Origin: Dehalococcoidia bacterium
GTDB taxonomy: Bacteria; Chloroflexota; Dehalococcoidia; GIF9; UBA5629
Assembly: GCA_041653995.1 (NCBI GenBank)
Contig: JBAZEK010000001.1
Span: 496,001 to 560,000 of the forward strand
Direction: 5' to 3'
Length of the DNA: 64,000 bases
Positions within the stretch are counted from its first letter, which is position 1. Each line of letters opens with the position of its first letter. Below are positions 26,816-33,980 of the stretch, piece by piece. A program made the position numbers and the translations under genes. A model generated the notes under the pieces. It had not been told where the DNA came from. It ran no database searches and saw only the letters and a list, made by a program, of their open reading frames with translations.

Positions 26816-27757
26816 ATGGTCAACAAAATGACCATTTCACAGATTGCAGCGTTGACCAATTTCGATAAATCCTATATTTCAAAGGTCATTACAGGTGAAA
26901 AACCTGCATCCGTAAAATTCCTTGAATCATTAAGCAAGTTATTGCCTGAAATACACGAACCTGATTACTTAAAGCTATTCCTGCAATCACGGCAAGCAAT
27001 GGGTGTTAGTCCTAAAACGCTGTGCTATTATCAGGAACGGCTATCTAAATTCATACGGAACGTAAATTATCTCAGGGCAACATCGGCTGTTGTACAGAAA
27101 TATCTAAATACCGTACCTGCCAATGCTAACGGTCTTGCCACCCGGCATGCAAGTTACAGGACAATCAAAACATTCTACCGCTGGCTGAAGTCAGAGTACG
27201 GCCTTAACAACCCAGTAGAGGGCATACAGGCCCCGATCCTGGGAAAACCGATGATGCCGACCCTGGACGAAACACAGGTGAAGCAATTGATTGAATCAGT
27301 GGATTGCGTGAGGGATAAGGCCATCATTGCGCTGTTTGTGGAAAGTGGCCTCAGGTTGTCTGAATTGGCCAATATACAACCCGACGATATCAACTGGCCG
27401 GGCCGGTGTATCAAGGTACTGGGAAAAGGCCGCAAAGTGGCACATGCACCGTTTGGTGATTTATCTAATCAATATCTAATTAAATGGTTAGCAGAATACA
27501 AGCCTGACGGTAATGTATGGGGATTGAACGCTTGGGGTATTACGTCTATGCTGCGGCGACTGGAAGCACAAACAGGTATAACCTGTAATCCGCATACATT
27601 CCGTCGTACTTTTGCGGTGCTGTTAAGGAAAGCTGGCATTGATACCATGACCATCAAAGAATTGGGCCGTTGGGAAAGCCTGGAGATGGTACAGCGATAT
27701 ACACGGTCATTTAGCTTTCAGGATAGTATGAAGTTTTATAGGTCAACGCTTACCTAA
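26816..27757 (+). CDS. int: HTH-fused tyrosine recombinase (integrase)
   Basis: A 313-aa site-specific recombinase. Residues about 6-45 form an XRE-like helix-turn-helix (ISQIAALTNFDKSYISKVI) not usual in integrases. A SAM-like core-binding domain and the catalytic domain follow, with R180, K204, H260, R263 and Y295. The second histidine position is tryptophan (W286), a known tolerated change. It should integrate and excise the element through the tRNA-Arg repeats. Its start lies only 17 nt after the att core, so no promoter of its own fits inside the integrated element. Confidence 0.9.
   Translation: MVNKMTISQIAALTNFDKSYISKVITGEKPASVKFLESLSKLLPEIHEPDYLKLFLQSRQAMGVSPKTLCYYQERLSKFIRNVNYLRATSAVVQKYLNTVPANANGLATRHASYRTIKTFYRWLKSEYGLNNPVEGIQAPILGKPMMPTLDETQVKQLIESVDCVRDKAIIALFVESGLRLSELANIQPDDINWPGRCIKVLGKGRKVAHAPFGDLSNQYLIKWLAEYKPDGNVWGLNAWGITSMLRRLEAQTGITCNPHTFRRTFAVLLRKAGIDTMTIKELGRWESLEMVQRYTRSFSFQDSMKFYRSTLT
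26817..26860. promoter_or_regulatory. Candidate integrase arm-type sites, left
   Basis: GTTGACCA occurs inverted at 26817-26824 (TGGTCAAC) and direct at 26851-26860 (GTTGACCAAT), just inside the left att core and within the 5' end of the integrase gene. The same octamer occurs twice just inside the right core. Arm-type binding by the integrase is inferred from position and repetition. Confidence 0.5.
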
Positions 27758-27794
27758 ATTATTCTATCCAGTAGCAGGGGTGCAGACCACACTC

Positions 27795-28769
27795 TTAGTA
27801 TATGCCGTCGACTCTAATACACAAATTGAAGCACACGGGATTTCCATATTGATCGTAAAGACGTATGTAAGGAGTGTATCTTTTACCATTTCCAGATATA
27901 AACGAATTAGTAGGTATATCCTCACATTTTGCAAGTTTCTCATAAGCTACTGCGAAATAGCTATACATATCCCCTGTTTTATTATAAGTGTCGCTTAGTG
28001 CCAACACGTCAATAGTAAAATCGCCATCCACGGTCACATTGTCAACCGCAATATCTCTCCATACTGCGTTTGGTAATAGAGACGAAGTATTAGTGTTTCT
28101 AAAGTCGCTCCATTTATAGTACTTGGACCATATGATCTCTGATTTACCATTCAATATATTTACAGCAAGATACTTCTTATTGTAATCATCAACTAATCCC
28201 GTGGTATAGTTGGCAACACCAGCGATTTTAATGTTGTTAATAGTGAACGGCGTTTTATCTGGATGAAAAGTTGTGGCAAGACCCCATGCCGGCTTATTCA
28301 ATTCCACTTTCTCATCGACTGTGTCCCGATACGAAGTTGTATCTATTTGAAGATACTTATACCCGCTTGACCCATAAGTATCTTTAATGATACAGACCGC
28401 ACCTTCCTTGTTTGGTAGTATGATCAATGGAGTTTCAACCCACGTTCCAGCAATTCCCCAATTTGGAGCACTAGCCGTAGCGTAACTATGCCAGACGGCT
28501 ACTTGATTACTTAGGTTTTCCTCGGTATTTAAATAGTCATAGCGCAAATTAACTGGGATGCCCTGTAGCAGAGTGCCTTGATTAGCTGCAGTATCTTCAA
28601 CAATTTGATTCGTTTTATTATCACTTGGAGGTGCTGTCGAAACCGGAACCTGGGTGCTTTTGTTATCAACTATAATTGGTGTTTGTTGTCGGCCGGTTAG
28701 TGTATTATCCGGCCGTGCACATCCCGCTATAAAGGATAACAATATCATGATGACTACTACTTGTTTCAT
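27795..28769 (-). CDS. Predicted lipoprotein, unknown function
   Basis: About 324 aa. It begins MKQVVVIMILLSFIAGC, a signal peptide ending in a lipobox (FIAGC) that predicts lipid attachment at the cysteine. A Thr/Pro/Ser-rich linker follows and then a beta-rich domain with many aromatic residues (for example WHSYATASAPNWG). I choose the ATG at 28769 because GGAGG lies 5 nt upstream; another ATG abuts it. It is carried by the integrative element and transcribed against the integrase. I recognise no family. It may be an envelope cargo protein. Confidence 0.65.
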   Translation of the reverse strand: MKQVVVIMILLSFIAGCARPDNTLTGRQQTPIIVDNKSTQVPVSTAPPSDNKTNQIVEDTAANQGTLLQGIPVNLRYDYLNTEENLSNQVAVWHSYATASAPNWGIAGTWVETPLIILPNKEGAVCIIKDTYGSSGYKYLQIDTTSYRDTVDEKVELNKPAWGLATTFHPDKTPFTINNIKIAGVANYTTGLVDDYNKKYLAVNILNGKSEIIWSKYYKWSDFRNTNTSSLLPNAVWRDIAVDNVTVDGDFTIDVLALSDTYNKTGDMYSYFAVAYEKLAKCEDIPTNSFISGNGKRYTPYIRLYDQYGNPVCFNLCIRVDGIY

Positions 28770-28887
28770 CATAACCTCCACCGCATAAGAATGCCCCATT
28801 ATACACCTACGCATAACGTCTTGGAATATATGCCTATGCCAGGATAGTATGAGGTTTTACAGGTCGCCAATAGCTACATAGCAAATA

Positions 28888-29697
28888 TCACATGAATTGT
28901 TGTTTTTTAATTGCGTAGTACTTAATCAATGTATTAATAGACTGTTGAGATTTGCGCACGCTTTTATCGACGTCATTAAATCCGGATTGTAATTCTTGGG
29001 TAAAGTCAACATAAGGTGCTTGTTGCTGCTGAGTATAATCTGCACATTGCTGAATTAAGTTGATTACGAGTGGCGCTTGTTCAGCTAATTTTATTCTAAG
29101 ATTGTTGGTTGCAGCTGTAGTAAGTAATCTTTGTTGGTCTCTTAATGACGGCAGAAAGTAATACCGTACATCATTAAGTAATCTTTTTCCTTTTTCATCC
29201 AACAAATCAGGCCAATTATTACTGTCTTCAAAATATGCCAGTTTTTCAGTGCACTGATTTAAAGCCTCTGCTCGTCTGGAGTCATATTCTTGCTGCTCCA
29301 TACAGTAGCGGCCATCAAAAGAAAATATCATGCTAGGATTATGTATGAATGTTAGCTTCCACATGTTTACAGCATTTCCCACATCTCCAACTGCAATTCG
29401 CCATTTCTGTAGGAAACTAAGTATGCTACTCCTATCAATACTTTTGTTATCGACAGAATTTAGCATTTTGTTTTGATCTTGTCGGGATCGGTTTTTTAAT
29501 TTCCGGACGAGAATAACTATTCCCCACACTATTAACCCTATAATAAAAGTAATTACGAACACTTCAATTGTGTTTAGTAATACAAAACCCCAATCTTGAT
29601 AATTGCTTTTTGACATTGCGATAAGATTCATAGCAAGTTGCCCAGCTGTGATAATAGCGCAAACAATCAATACATTTCTTAGCCCCAGTCTCATCAC
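28888..29697 (-). CDS. Two-helix membrane protein, unknown function
   Basis: A 269-aa protein with two N-terminal membrane helices (about residues 8-28 and 37-62) and a mostly helical, charged cytoplasmic C-terminal part (EQQEYDSRRAEALNQCTEK, and a glutamine-rich stretch near residue 220). I recognise no family. It precedes the lipoprotein gene on the same strand by about 120 bp, so the two may act together at the envelope. It belongs to the integrative element. Confidence 0.55.
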   Translation of the reverse strand: MMRLGLRNVLIVCAIITAGQLAMNLIAMSKSNYQDWGFVLLNTIEVFVITFIIGLIVWGIVILVRKLKNRSRQDQNKMLNSVDNKSIDRSSILSFLQKWRIAVGDVGNAVNMWKLTFIHNPSMIFSFDGRYCMEQQEYDSRRAEALNQCTEKLAYFEDSNNWPDLLDEKGKRLLNDVRYYFLPSLRDQQRLLTTAATNNLRIKLAEQAPLVINLIQQCADYTQQQQAPYVDFTQELQSGFNDVDKSVRKSQQSINTLIKYYAIKKQQFM

Positions 29698-30429
29698 TGC
29701 CTCCCCCTAGTGTATTAGGTATCTGTTTCGCTTTTACATGAGATTAATGCTTATTTCGTTGTTATGTATTATATCGAGAAGCAAAGCGTTCAGAATAACT
29801 TTGATACCCGGAAATGAAAGACTTTTTCTTGCATTAACCCCACATCCTCGGTTTTTATGTAGATATAACGGCGTAATTATACATTTAAGAAACGGACACA
29901 TCAAAGAGAATATCGTATGTCTCTGCGTTATATTGCGATATTTACGTCCTTTCATGATATCGTCATTGTAAATTTATAGATATAAGGTCGAAGCTATAAA
30001 GACCAAATCCTGGCGGAAATCTTAAAAACCCTATTCCTATGTATGTATAGTGGCTTGTGGAATTGCTTAAGAAATTTAGACGGCACTTGTATTAGATTCC
30101 TACCGCCTCGGTCTGTTTGATGATGTTTGTTGTTACTGCATGTACCGTCCCGGATTATATTAAACATAAAAAGGCACCTATAAGGAAGATAGAATTTCCA
30201 GTTTTTCATACCGTACAAAAGGGAAATATTGGCAGTTATTGCATGCTATTAAAAAGGGATTTATTGGTATTTATTCCGCCCCCATAAAAAACGAATCCTG
30301 TACCCACTAGCTAAATTTACATAAGATCATAAAACGCTGTCAGGTTTTAGCTTCAGTCTAAAAAGTAATTTTATATTTGACAGGATATAACTTGATACAG
30401 TAACATTTATGTAAGATGTGGGAGTTGTG

Positions 30430-30453
30430 ACCAGCTATTAAGGCTGGTTTTTT
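30430..30453 (+). terminator. Rho-independent terminator-like hairpin
   Basis: ACCAGC (30430-30435) pairs with GCTGGT (30443-30448) around a 7-nt loop and is followed by six T. No gene ends just upstream on the plus strand, so it may end a small RNA or a read-through transcript. Confidence 0.6.
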
Positions 30454-30509
30454 ATTTGGTGAATTTGTACAACTTATACGCTTAACTAAGTAGGCTATCT
30501 GTGAAATAA

Positions 30510-30538
30510 GCCGTTCACTTGCTGTGAGCGGCTTTTTT
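30510..30538 (+). terminator. Rho-independent terminator-like hairpin
   Basis: GCCGTTCAC (30510-30518) pairs with GTGAGCGGC (30524-30532, one G-T pair) around TTGCT and is followed by six T. It lies 34 nt before the XRE gene start and could act as an attenuator for that gene. Confidence 0.65.
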
Positions 30539-30571
30539 ATTTCCCAAAATACACTGAACGGAGGTATACAC

Positions 30572-30784
30572 ATGTCTAAAATCAAACAAATCAGGATGGC
30601 AAAGGGCATTAATCAGCGACAACTGGCACAGGATGCTGGAGTATGTCAAAGCCTACTCAGTGCAGTAGAAAACGGAAGGATGCGCCTGTGGCCATCAATG
30701 GCGGAAAAATTAGCAGGGGTGTTGAAGGTCACTGTAGCCGACCTTACAATCACCGATCAAGGGGGTGATAGCAGCAAGAATTAA
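30572..30784 (+). CDS. XRE-family helix-turn-helix regulator
   Basis: A 70-aa single-domain Cro/C1-type regulator: MAKGINQRQLAQDAGVCQS is the helix-turn-helix at residues 9-30, and the recognition helix is followed by SAVENGRM. GGAGG (30560-30564) lies 7 nt before ATG 30572. It is flanked by terminator hairpins on both sides (30510-30538 and 30807-30838), so it forms its own small transcript. It probably controls element replication or excision genes. Confidence 0.82.
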   Translation: MSKIKQIRMAKGINQRQLAQDAGVCQSLLSAVENGRMRLWPSMAEKLAGVLKVTVADLTITDQGGDSSKN

Positions 30785-30806
30785 ATACATAACCATCTAT
30801 TCTACA

Positions 30807-30838
30807 GGGGGTACTGTTTAGACAGTATCCCCTTTTTT
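30807..30838 (+). terminator. Rho-independent terminator
   Basis: GGGGGTACTG (30807-30816) pairs with CAGTATCCCC (30823-30832, one G-T pair) and is followed by six T. It ends the XRE regulator transcript 23 nt after its stop codon. Confidence 0.75.
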
Positions 30839-30871
30839 ATTTCCAGCCAAAAACAAAATAAACGGAGATAT

Positions 30872-30909
30872 AAAAGACCCCGTCTGTGGCTGGCAGCACG
30901 GGGTCTTTT
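30872..30909. other. 12-bp hairpin before the next gene
   Basis: AAAAGACCCCGT (30872-30883) pairs perfectly with ACGGGGTCTTTT (30898-30909). It could end transcription in either direction. It also sits between GGAG at 30864-30867 and the ATG at 30919, so folding would bring the ribosome site to about 13 nt from the start. That translational role is speculative. Confidence 0.6.
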
Positions 30910-30918
30910 GTTGAAACG

Positions 30919-31356
30919 ATGATATTAACTGAGAATTATTTTATCACTAAGCCAACTTTTATCAAAAGAAACAATCGTAAAATCCTGGGTCTGTATCCGG
31001 TCGAAAAGCTAGCCAGAAAAATGACCAAATCAAAACATATACTGCAACGGCCACCTGGCCTAACGATAGATGCAGAAACGTACGACTTGCACCTGTCAGA
31101 CAAAGCTGACTGGACAATAATCTTTGAGATTGATGATGGGAGTCATTACTGGATCACGGTGCCGGAATTCAATCTACATAAGCAGTGGATTAACCGTGGC
31201 CAGGGGTCGCAATACGTAATCCAATTCAAATACCTGCATAGGGATGATGTTGGGAAGGATGCCATCATATCAGGCATCCCGGAGTCTATGAAAGCGATCC
31301 AACCCCAAAACCTTCAATTAAGTATGTTTGGAGGTGAAACATGCCCAATAATCTAA
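30919..31356 (+). CDS. Element protein of unknown function
   Basis: About 145 aa (from ATG 30919; a GTG at 30886 lies inside the hairpin loop). It is mixed alpha/beta with many aromatics (ADWTIIFEIDDGSHYWITVPE). No family recognised. Its 3' end overlaps the start of the ATPase gene by 16 nt, so the two are translationally coupled and may work in the same replication or recombination function. There is no good direct ribosome site, see the hairpin entry. Confidence 0.6.
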   Translation: MILTENYFITKPTFIKRNNRKILGLYPVEKLARKMTKSKHILQRPPGLTIDAETYDLHLSDKADWTIIFEIDDGSHYWITVPEFNLHKQWINRGQGSQYVIQFKYLHRDDVGKDAIISGIPESMKAIQPQNLQLSMFGGETCPII

Positions 31357-32699
31357 TACCTAGCGAAAACCAATCTAATACGGAGAAACCTTATTACTGG
31401 AATTATGAAATACAGGATGGCGGAGATGATACTTACATAGCGAAAATACGTGTCGGAGATGATCACTACGTAAGGTTCACCTTTTCCAACCTGCACCAGG
31501 ATAGGGCAGATACCAGGGCACACATGCTGGCAGAAAATGTAAAGTACGAAATCCCAGCAATAATCGCCCAATCAAACATAAATTTAACCAATCAAAGGAA
31601 GGAACCTATTACCAACTCATTAAAGAACGCTTCCTTTGTCTTTGGCCAGATAGAAAAATCTACACTAGAAGGTCTCGCGGAAGAAATTACAAGTCAGGTG
31701 GTAAATCGTTTCCGGTATGGCGATCCCAGCATAACTCTGAGAAGTACGGATGAAATAAAAGTCCCTGAATGGCTTGTCAAACCGTTGATATGGAAAAACA
31801 AGATAAACACATTCTACGGGAGGGAAGCCAGCCTTAAAGGATACTTGGTGACCCTGCTTGCCCTGATAATTGGGACCGGATGGGACGATAATCCCTTTGG
31901 TTTCAAAGTATCACAACAGAAGGTGCTGTACGTGGATTGGGAAGATGACGAGGTTGAGGCCAGTACCCGTCAACAGGAAATTGCCAGGGGTATGGGATTG
32001 CAGTCAGAAATCGAATATCTGCACTGTACCAGGTCACTGGAAGTGGAATTACCAAGGATCCTGAAAACTATTAGGGAAAAGGGCATAACCGTAGTTGTAA
32101 TAGACAGCCTTTCTATGGGTAACCCCGGCGATCCCAACGGTGGCGAAATCGCACAAAGAGGATTCGCGGCGCTACGCAAGCTAGGCTGTACGGCTATTGT
32201 TATTGCGCATACCAGCAAGACAAACAATAACGAGGAAAAAACCGTACTGGGAAGCGTACTGAATATGGCGTTTACTCGAAATGCCTGGTATGTCGACAAA
32301 CAGCAGGAAAGCAATAGCAATACAGCGGAAGTGACAATCTCGCATAGCAAGGCAAACCGCGGCGGAATCCGCCTTCCTTTCAGGTTCAAGTTCGCGTTCA
32401 CTATTCAGGAAATACGCGCAGACGGCAACGAGATATGGAATCTGAACGTAACGCCAATGGATGTTGCCAACAGCAAGCTGGCAAGGGATAAGATACTCGA
32501 TACCTTGAAGCAATGCGATGACACGAACGTTGGTATCTCGCAAAAGCTTGTCGGCGCCGGATACCAAATAAGTCCTGAAACAGTAAAAGCAAGATTACAT
32601 GAGATGAAATTGGTTGGCGATGTTGTGCCAGTAGGCCAGAGCGGTAAGAAAACAGTCTGGGCCTTGGCCACAAGGCAAATGGCAAACATAAAACAATAG
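31341..32699 (+). CDS. RecA-fold ATPase, RepA/AAA_25-like
   Basis: A 452-aa protein. The middle domain has a P-loop-like stretch GREASLKG at residues 160-167 (the usual G-K-S/T is L-K-G), Walker B-like VLYVDWEDDE and VVVIDS, and AIVIAHTSK like the RecA/DnaB H4 motif. The C-terminal region is a probable winged-helix (KILDTLKQCDDTNVGISQKL). This matches replicative RepA-type helicases of small plasmids and satellite elements. The altered P-loop makes ATPase activity uncertain. A repeat-rich, origin-like stretch follows directly. Confidence 0.75.
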   Translation: MPNNLIPSENQSNTEKPYYWNYEIQDGGDDTYIAKIRVGDDHYVRFTFSNLHQDRADTRAHMLAENVKYEIPAIIAQSNINLTNQRKEPITNSLKNASFVFGQIEKSTLEGLAEEITSQVVNRFRYGDPSITLRSTDEIKVPEWLVKPLIWKNKINTFYGREASLKGYLVTLLALIIGTGWDDNPFGFKVSQQKVLYVDWEDDEVEASTRQQEIARGMGLQSEIEYLHCTRSLEVELPRILKTIREKGITVVVIDSLSMGNPGDPNGGEIAQRGFAALRKLGCTAIVIAHTSKTNNNEEKTVLGSVLNMAFTRNAWYVDKQQESNSNTAEVTISHSKANRGGIRLPFRFKFAFTIQEIRADGNEIWNLNVTPMDVANSKLARDKILDTLKQCDDTNVGISQKLVGAGYQISPETVKARLHEMKLVGDVVPVGQSGKKTVWALATRQMANIKQ

Positions 32700-32704
32700 C
32701 AACT

Positions 32705-32789
32705 GTACGACAGTACGGTTACATCCGTACAGCAGTACAGACAACCGTACGTACAGGGGGTATTATAGATACCCCCCTGTACGGTACGG
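32705..32789. repeat. GTAC-repeat cluster with large hairpin (candidate origin)
   Basis: Eight GTAC tetramers occur in 83 bp (32705, 32713, 32727, 32735, 32747, 32751, 32779 and 32784), often within CCGTAC or CAGTAC. The arms 32745-32763 and 32769-32789 form an almost complete hairpin (CCGTACGTACAGGGGGTAT with two single-base bulges) with a TATAG loop. Directly after a RepA-like gene this resembles an iteron/cruciform replication origin. Other readings are a regulator binding array or terminator, but no T-run follows. Confidence 0.5.
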
Positions 32790-32836
32790 TTTTACGACTT
32801 ACAGTTAAAGAATTGAGGGATGAGATAATAATTACG

Positions 32837-33139
32837 ATGAAAACGAATATAAATAGCATTACCAAATTACCCTGCCAGCATAACTGCCAGGCACCGCTAT
32901 GCCCGCTTGATTGCCATGATAATGCTGTCTGGTACCCGGATGATGATATCTGCCATTCCAAGGCTATCACCAAACCCGCCTGGGTCGGTGCCCAGCGCAA
33001 GATACAGCGCCTTTACCAGAAGGGATTGGTGGATGACAGTGAATGTTTTACCCGGCCTATGCTGGAAGGCATAAAGCGGATCGGCAAGGGATTACACGGC
33101 ATGAAGCCGGAAAAACTGCATAGGGATAGCACCGGATAG
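32837..33139 (+). CDS. Small cysteine-containing element protein
   Basis: About 100 aa. The N-terminal part holds CQHNCQAPLCPLDC, an unusual Cys cluster that could bind a metal; a basic C-terminal half follows (KRIGKGLHGMKPEKLHR). I recognise no family. The start is uncertain: ATG 32837 is used; an in-frame TTG lies at 32813. It is downstream of the candidate origin, which makes a replication or regulation role possible but unproven. Confidence 0.5.
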   Translation: MKTNINSITKLPCQHNCQAPLCPLDCHDNAVWYPDDDICHSKAITKPAWVGAQRKIQRLYQKGLVDDSECFTRPMLEGIKRIGKGLHGMKPEKLHRDSTG

Positions 33140-33552
33140 GCTGCTTAGAGTAGGTCTATTTTGCGAAAAAAGGCCTTCTTAAGCCTTACTGTAGCACCCT
33201 GAACGCAAAACATGACAGGTTGTACAGACGGCAAAAAGTAAGCTTTATTCTAAGGCTTTTGGGCAGTGTATATTGATATGCGCCTTTCTACACAGTCCAT
33301 CCTGTCCATCAGCCTCTCAAAAATGGTTAGCAATTTCTCACTTATTAGATACGATTCTTGGGTGTTATTTACCACGGTTAAAGATGACTCTTTCACCGAT
33401 GCCATTGCCTTGTCAAAGACCCATTCCTTAAATTCAAATCAAGTGTAAATAGCGACATATATCACTTGACCCCGCATAAGGCCCTATGGTAACTGTAAAG
33501 CCGGTATACCTGTGCTTGACATTATAATTGCATGCGTGTATTATAGATACAA
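33140..33552. other. Non-coding gap before the excisionase gene
   Basis: No convincing gene in these 413 bp. It contains an inverted repeat, TCAAGTG (33439-33445) and CACTTGA (33463-33469), 47 nt upstream of the excisionase promoter. This could bind a regulator or the recombination proteins. Confidence 0.4.
33516..33544 (+). promoter_or_regulatory. Sigma-70-type promoter of excisionase gene
   Basis: TTGACA (33516-33521), 17-nt spacer, TATTAT (33539-33544). Transcription should start near 33551, only about 2 nt before ATG 33553. The message would therefore be leaderless or nearly so, and no ribosome site is present. Confidence 0.75.
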
Positions 33553-33759
33553 ATGGATAATATCTACAGCACAAAGGAAGCGGCAGCCAGGCTTAAACTA
33601 TCTGAAGCGCATGTCAGGCGTTTGCTGGAAGATGGCATTATAGCCGGTAAGAAGTTAGGGCGTGACTGGGTCGTGCTTAGCCTGGAATATAAGCGAAGAC
33701 GGAGGCCGAAGGGGTACCGGAAACAGGCGTTGACCAAATTGACCGAAAATAATAGATAG
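33553..33759 (+). CDS. xis: Excisionase-like MerR-type HTH protein
   Basis: A 68-aa protein with the excisionase/HTH_17 pattern: STKEAAARLKLSEAHVRRLL, then DGIIAGKKLGRDWVV, and a basic tail (KRRRRPKGYRK). Such proteins bend DNA and direct integrase toward excision. It sits at the end of the element opposite the integrase, 86 bp from the right att core, and points toward it. After circularisation it would lie about 150 bp upstream of the integrase on the same strand. Its promoter suggests a leaderless message. Confidence 0.8.
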   Translation: MDNIYSTKEAAARLKLSEAHVRRLLEDGIIAGKKLGRDWVVLSLEYKRRRRPKGYRKQALTKLTENNR

Positions 33760-33785
33760 GGGGTGTAGCTAAAGTGTTGACCAAA
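33729..33785. promoter_or_regulatory. Candidate integrase arm-type sites, right
   Basis: GTTGACCAAA occurs at 33729-33738 (end of the excisionase gene) and at 33776-33785. These match the octamer found twice just inside the left att core. Four copies placed two and two around the core suggest integrase arm sites. Confidence 0.5.
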
Positions 33786-33845
33786 CTTCGAATTTCAAAG
33801 AAAAACATCAGGAAACTTCGGGATAAGTCGTCAAACGTAGATTAC

Positions 33846-33895
33846 GATGGCGTCCCTGGGGGGATTCGAACCCACGACCCGCTGCTTAGAAGGCA
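33846..33895. repeat. attR-like core within tRNA-Arg
   Basis: Perfect 50-bp copy of 26750-26799. It lies in the intact tRNA-Arg gene, covering it from the anticodon stem to the CCA end plus 2 bp beyond. Integration at this point would regenerate the full tRNA. Confidence 0.9.
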
Positions 33896-33923
33896 GCCGC
33901 TCTGTCCGCTGAGCTACAGGGAC
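33848..33923 (-). tRNA. tRNA-Arg (anticodon UCU)
   Basis: 76 nt with encoded CCA. Acceptor GTCCCTG pairs with CAGGGAC. The D arm is GCTC/GAGC, the anticodon stem GCTGC/GCAGC with loop CTTCTAA giving UCU (codon AGA), and the T loop is TTCGAAT. The T stem has one T-C mismatch at its second pair, the same in the truncated copy. It is the integration site of the element to its left. Confidence 0.95.
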
Positions 33924-33980
33924 GTATATGGAGTTTAACACAGGGTAACGAGCGGTATCAATTACGGTTGGAAGGGGAAG

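Larger units (their letters stand above)
29698..30571. other. AT-rich gap with two terminator hairpins
   Basis: No convincing gene is seen in this 874-bp stretch, whose short reading frames have atypical composition and no ribosome sites. It separates the cargo genes from the replication/regulation genes of the element. It contains the two T-run hairpins listed separately, which would flank any short transcript made at about 30455-30510. Confidence 0.5.
26750..33895. mobile_element. tRNA-Arg integrated genetic element (about 7.1 kb)
   Basis: The element is bounded by perfect 50-bp direct repeats of the tRNA-Arg 3' half. It contains an integrase at the left end, an excisionase at the right end, an XRE regulator, a RecA/RepA-like ATPase with a repeat-rich region after it, a few unknown genes and two envelope-protein genes. 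It is visibly richer in A+T than the flanking genes. I see no relaxase, coat or terminase gene, so it resembles a small plasmid-like or satellite integrative element. Confidence 0.88.

Noticed and set aside
29734..29955. A 73-codon frame in the AT-rich gap of the integrative element
   Set aside because: No ribosome site, unusual composition, and an equally long frame lies on the opposite strand.
33266..33448. A 60-codon frame before the excisionase gene
   Set aside because: No ribosome site and low-complexity composition; the region more likely holds control sites.
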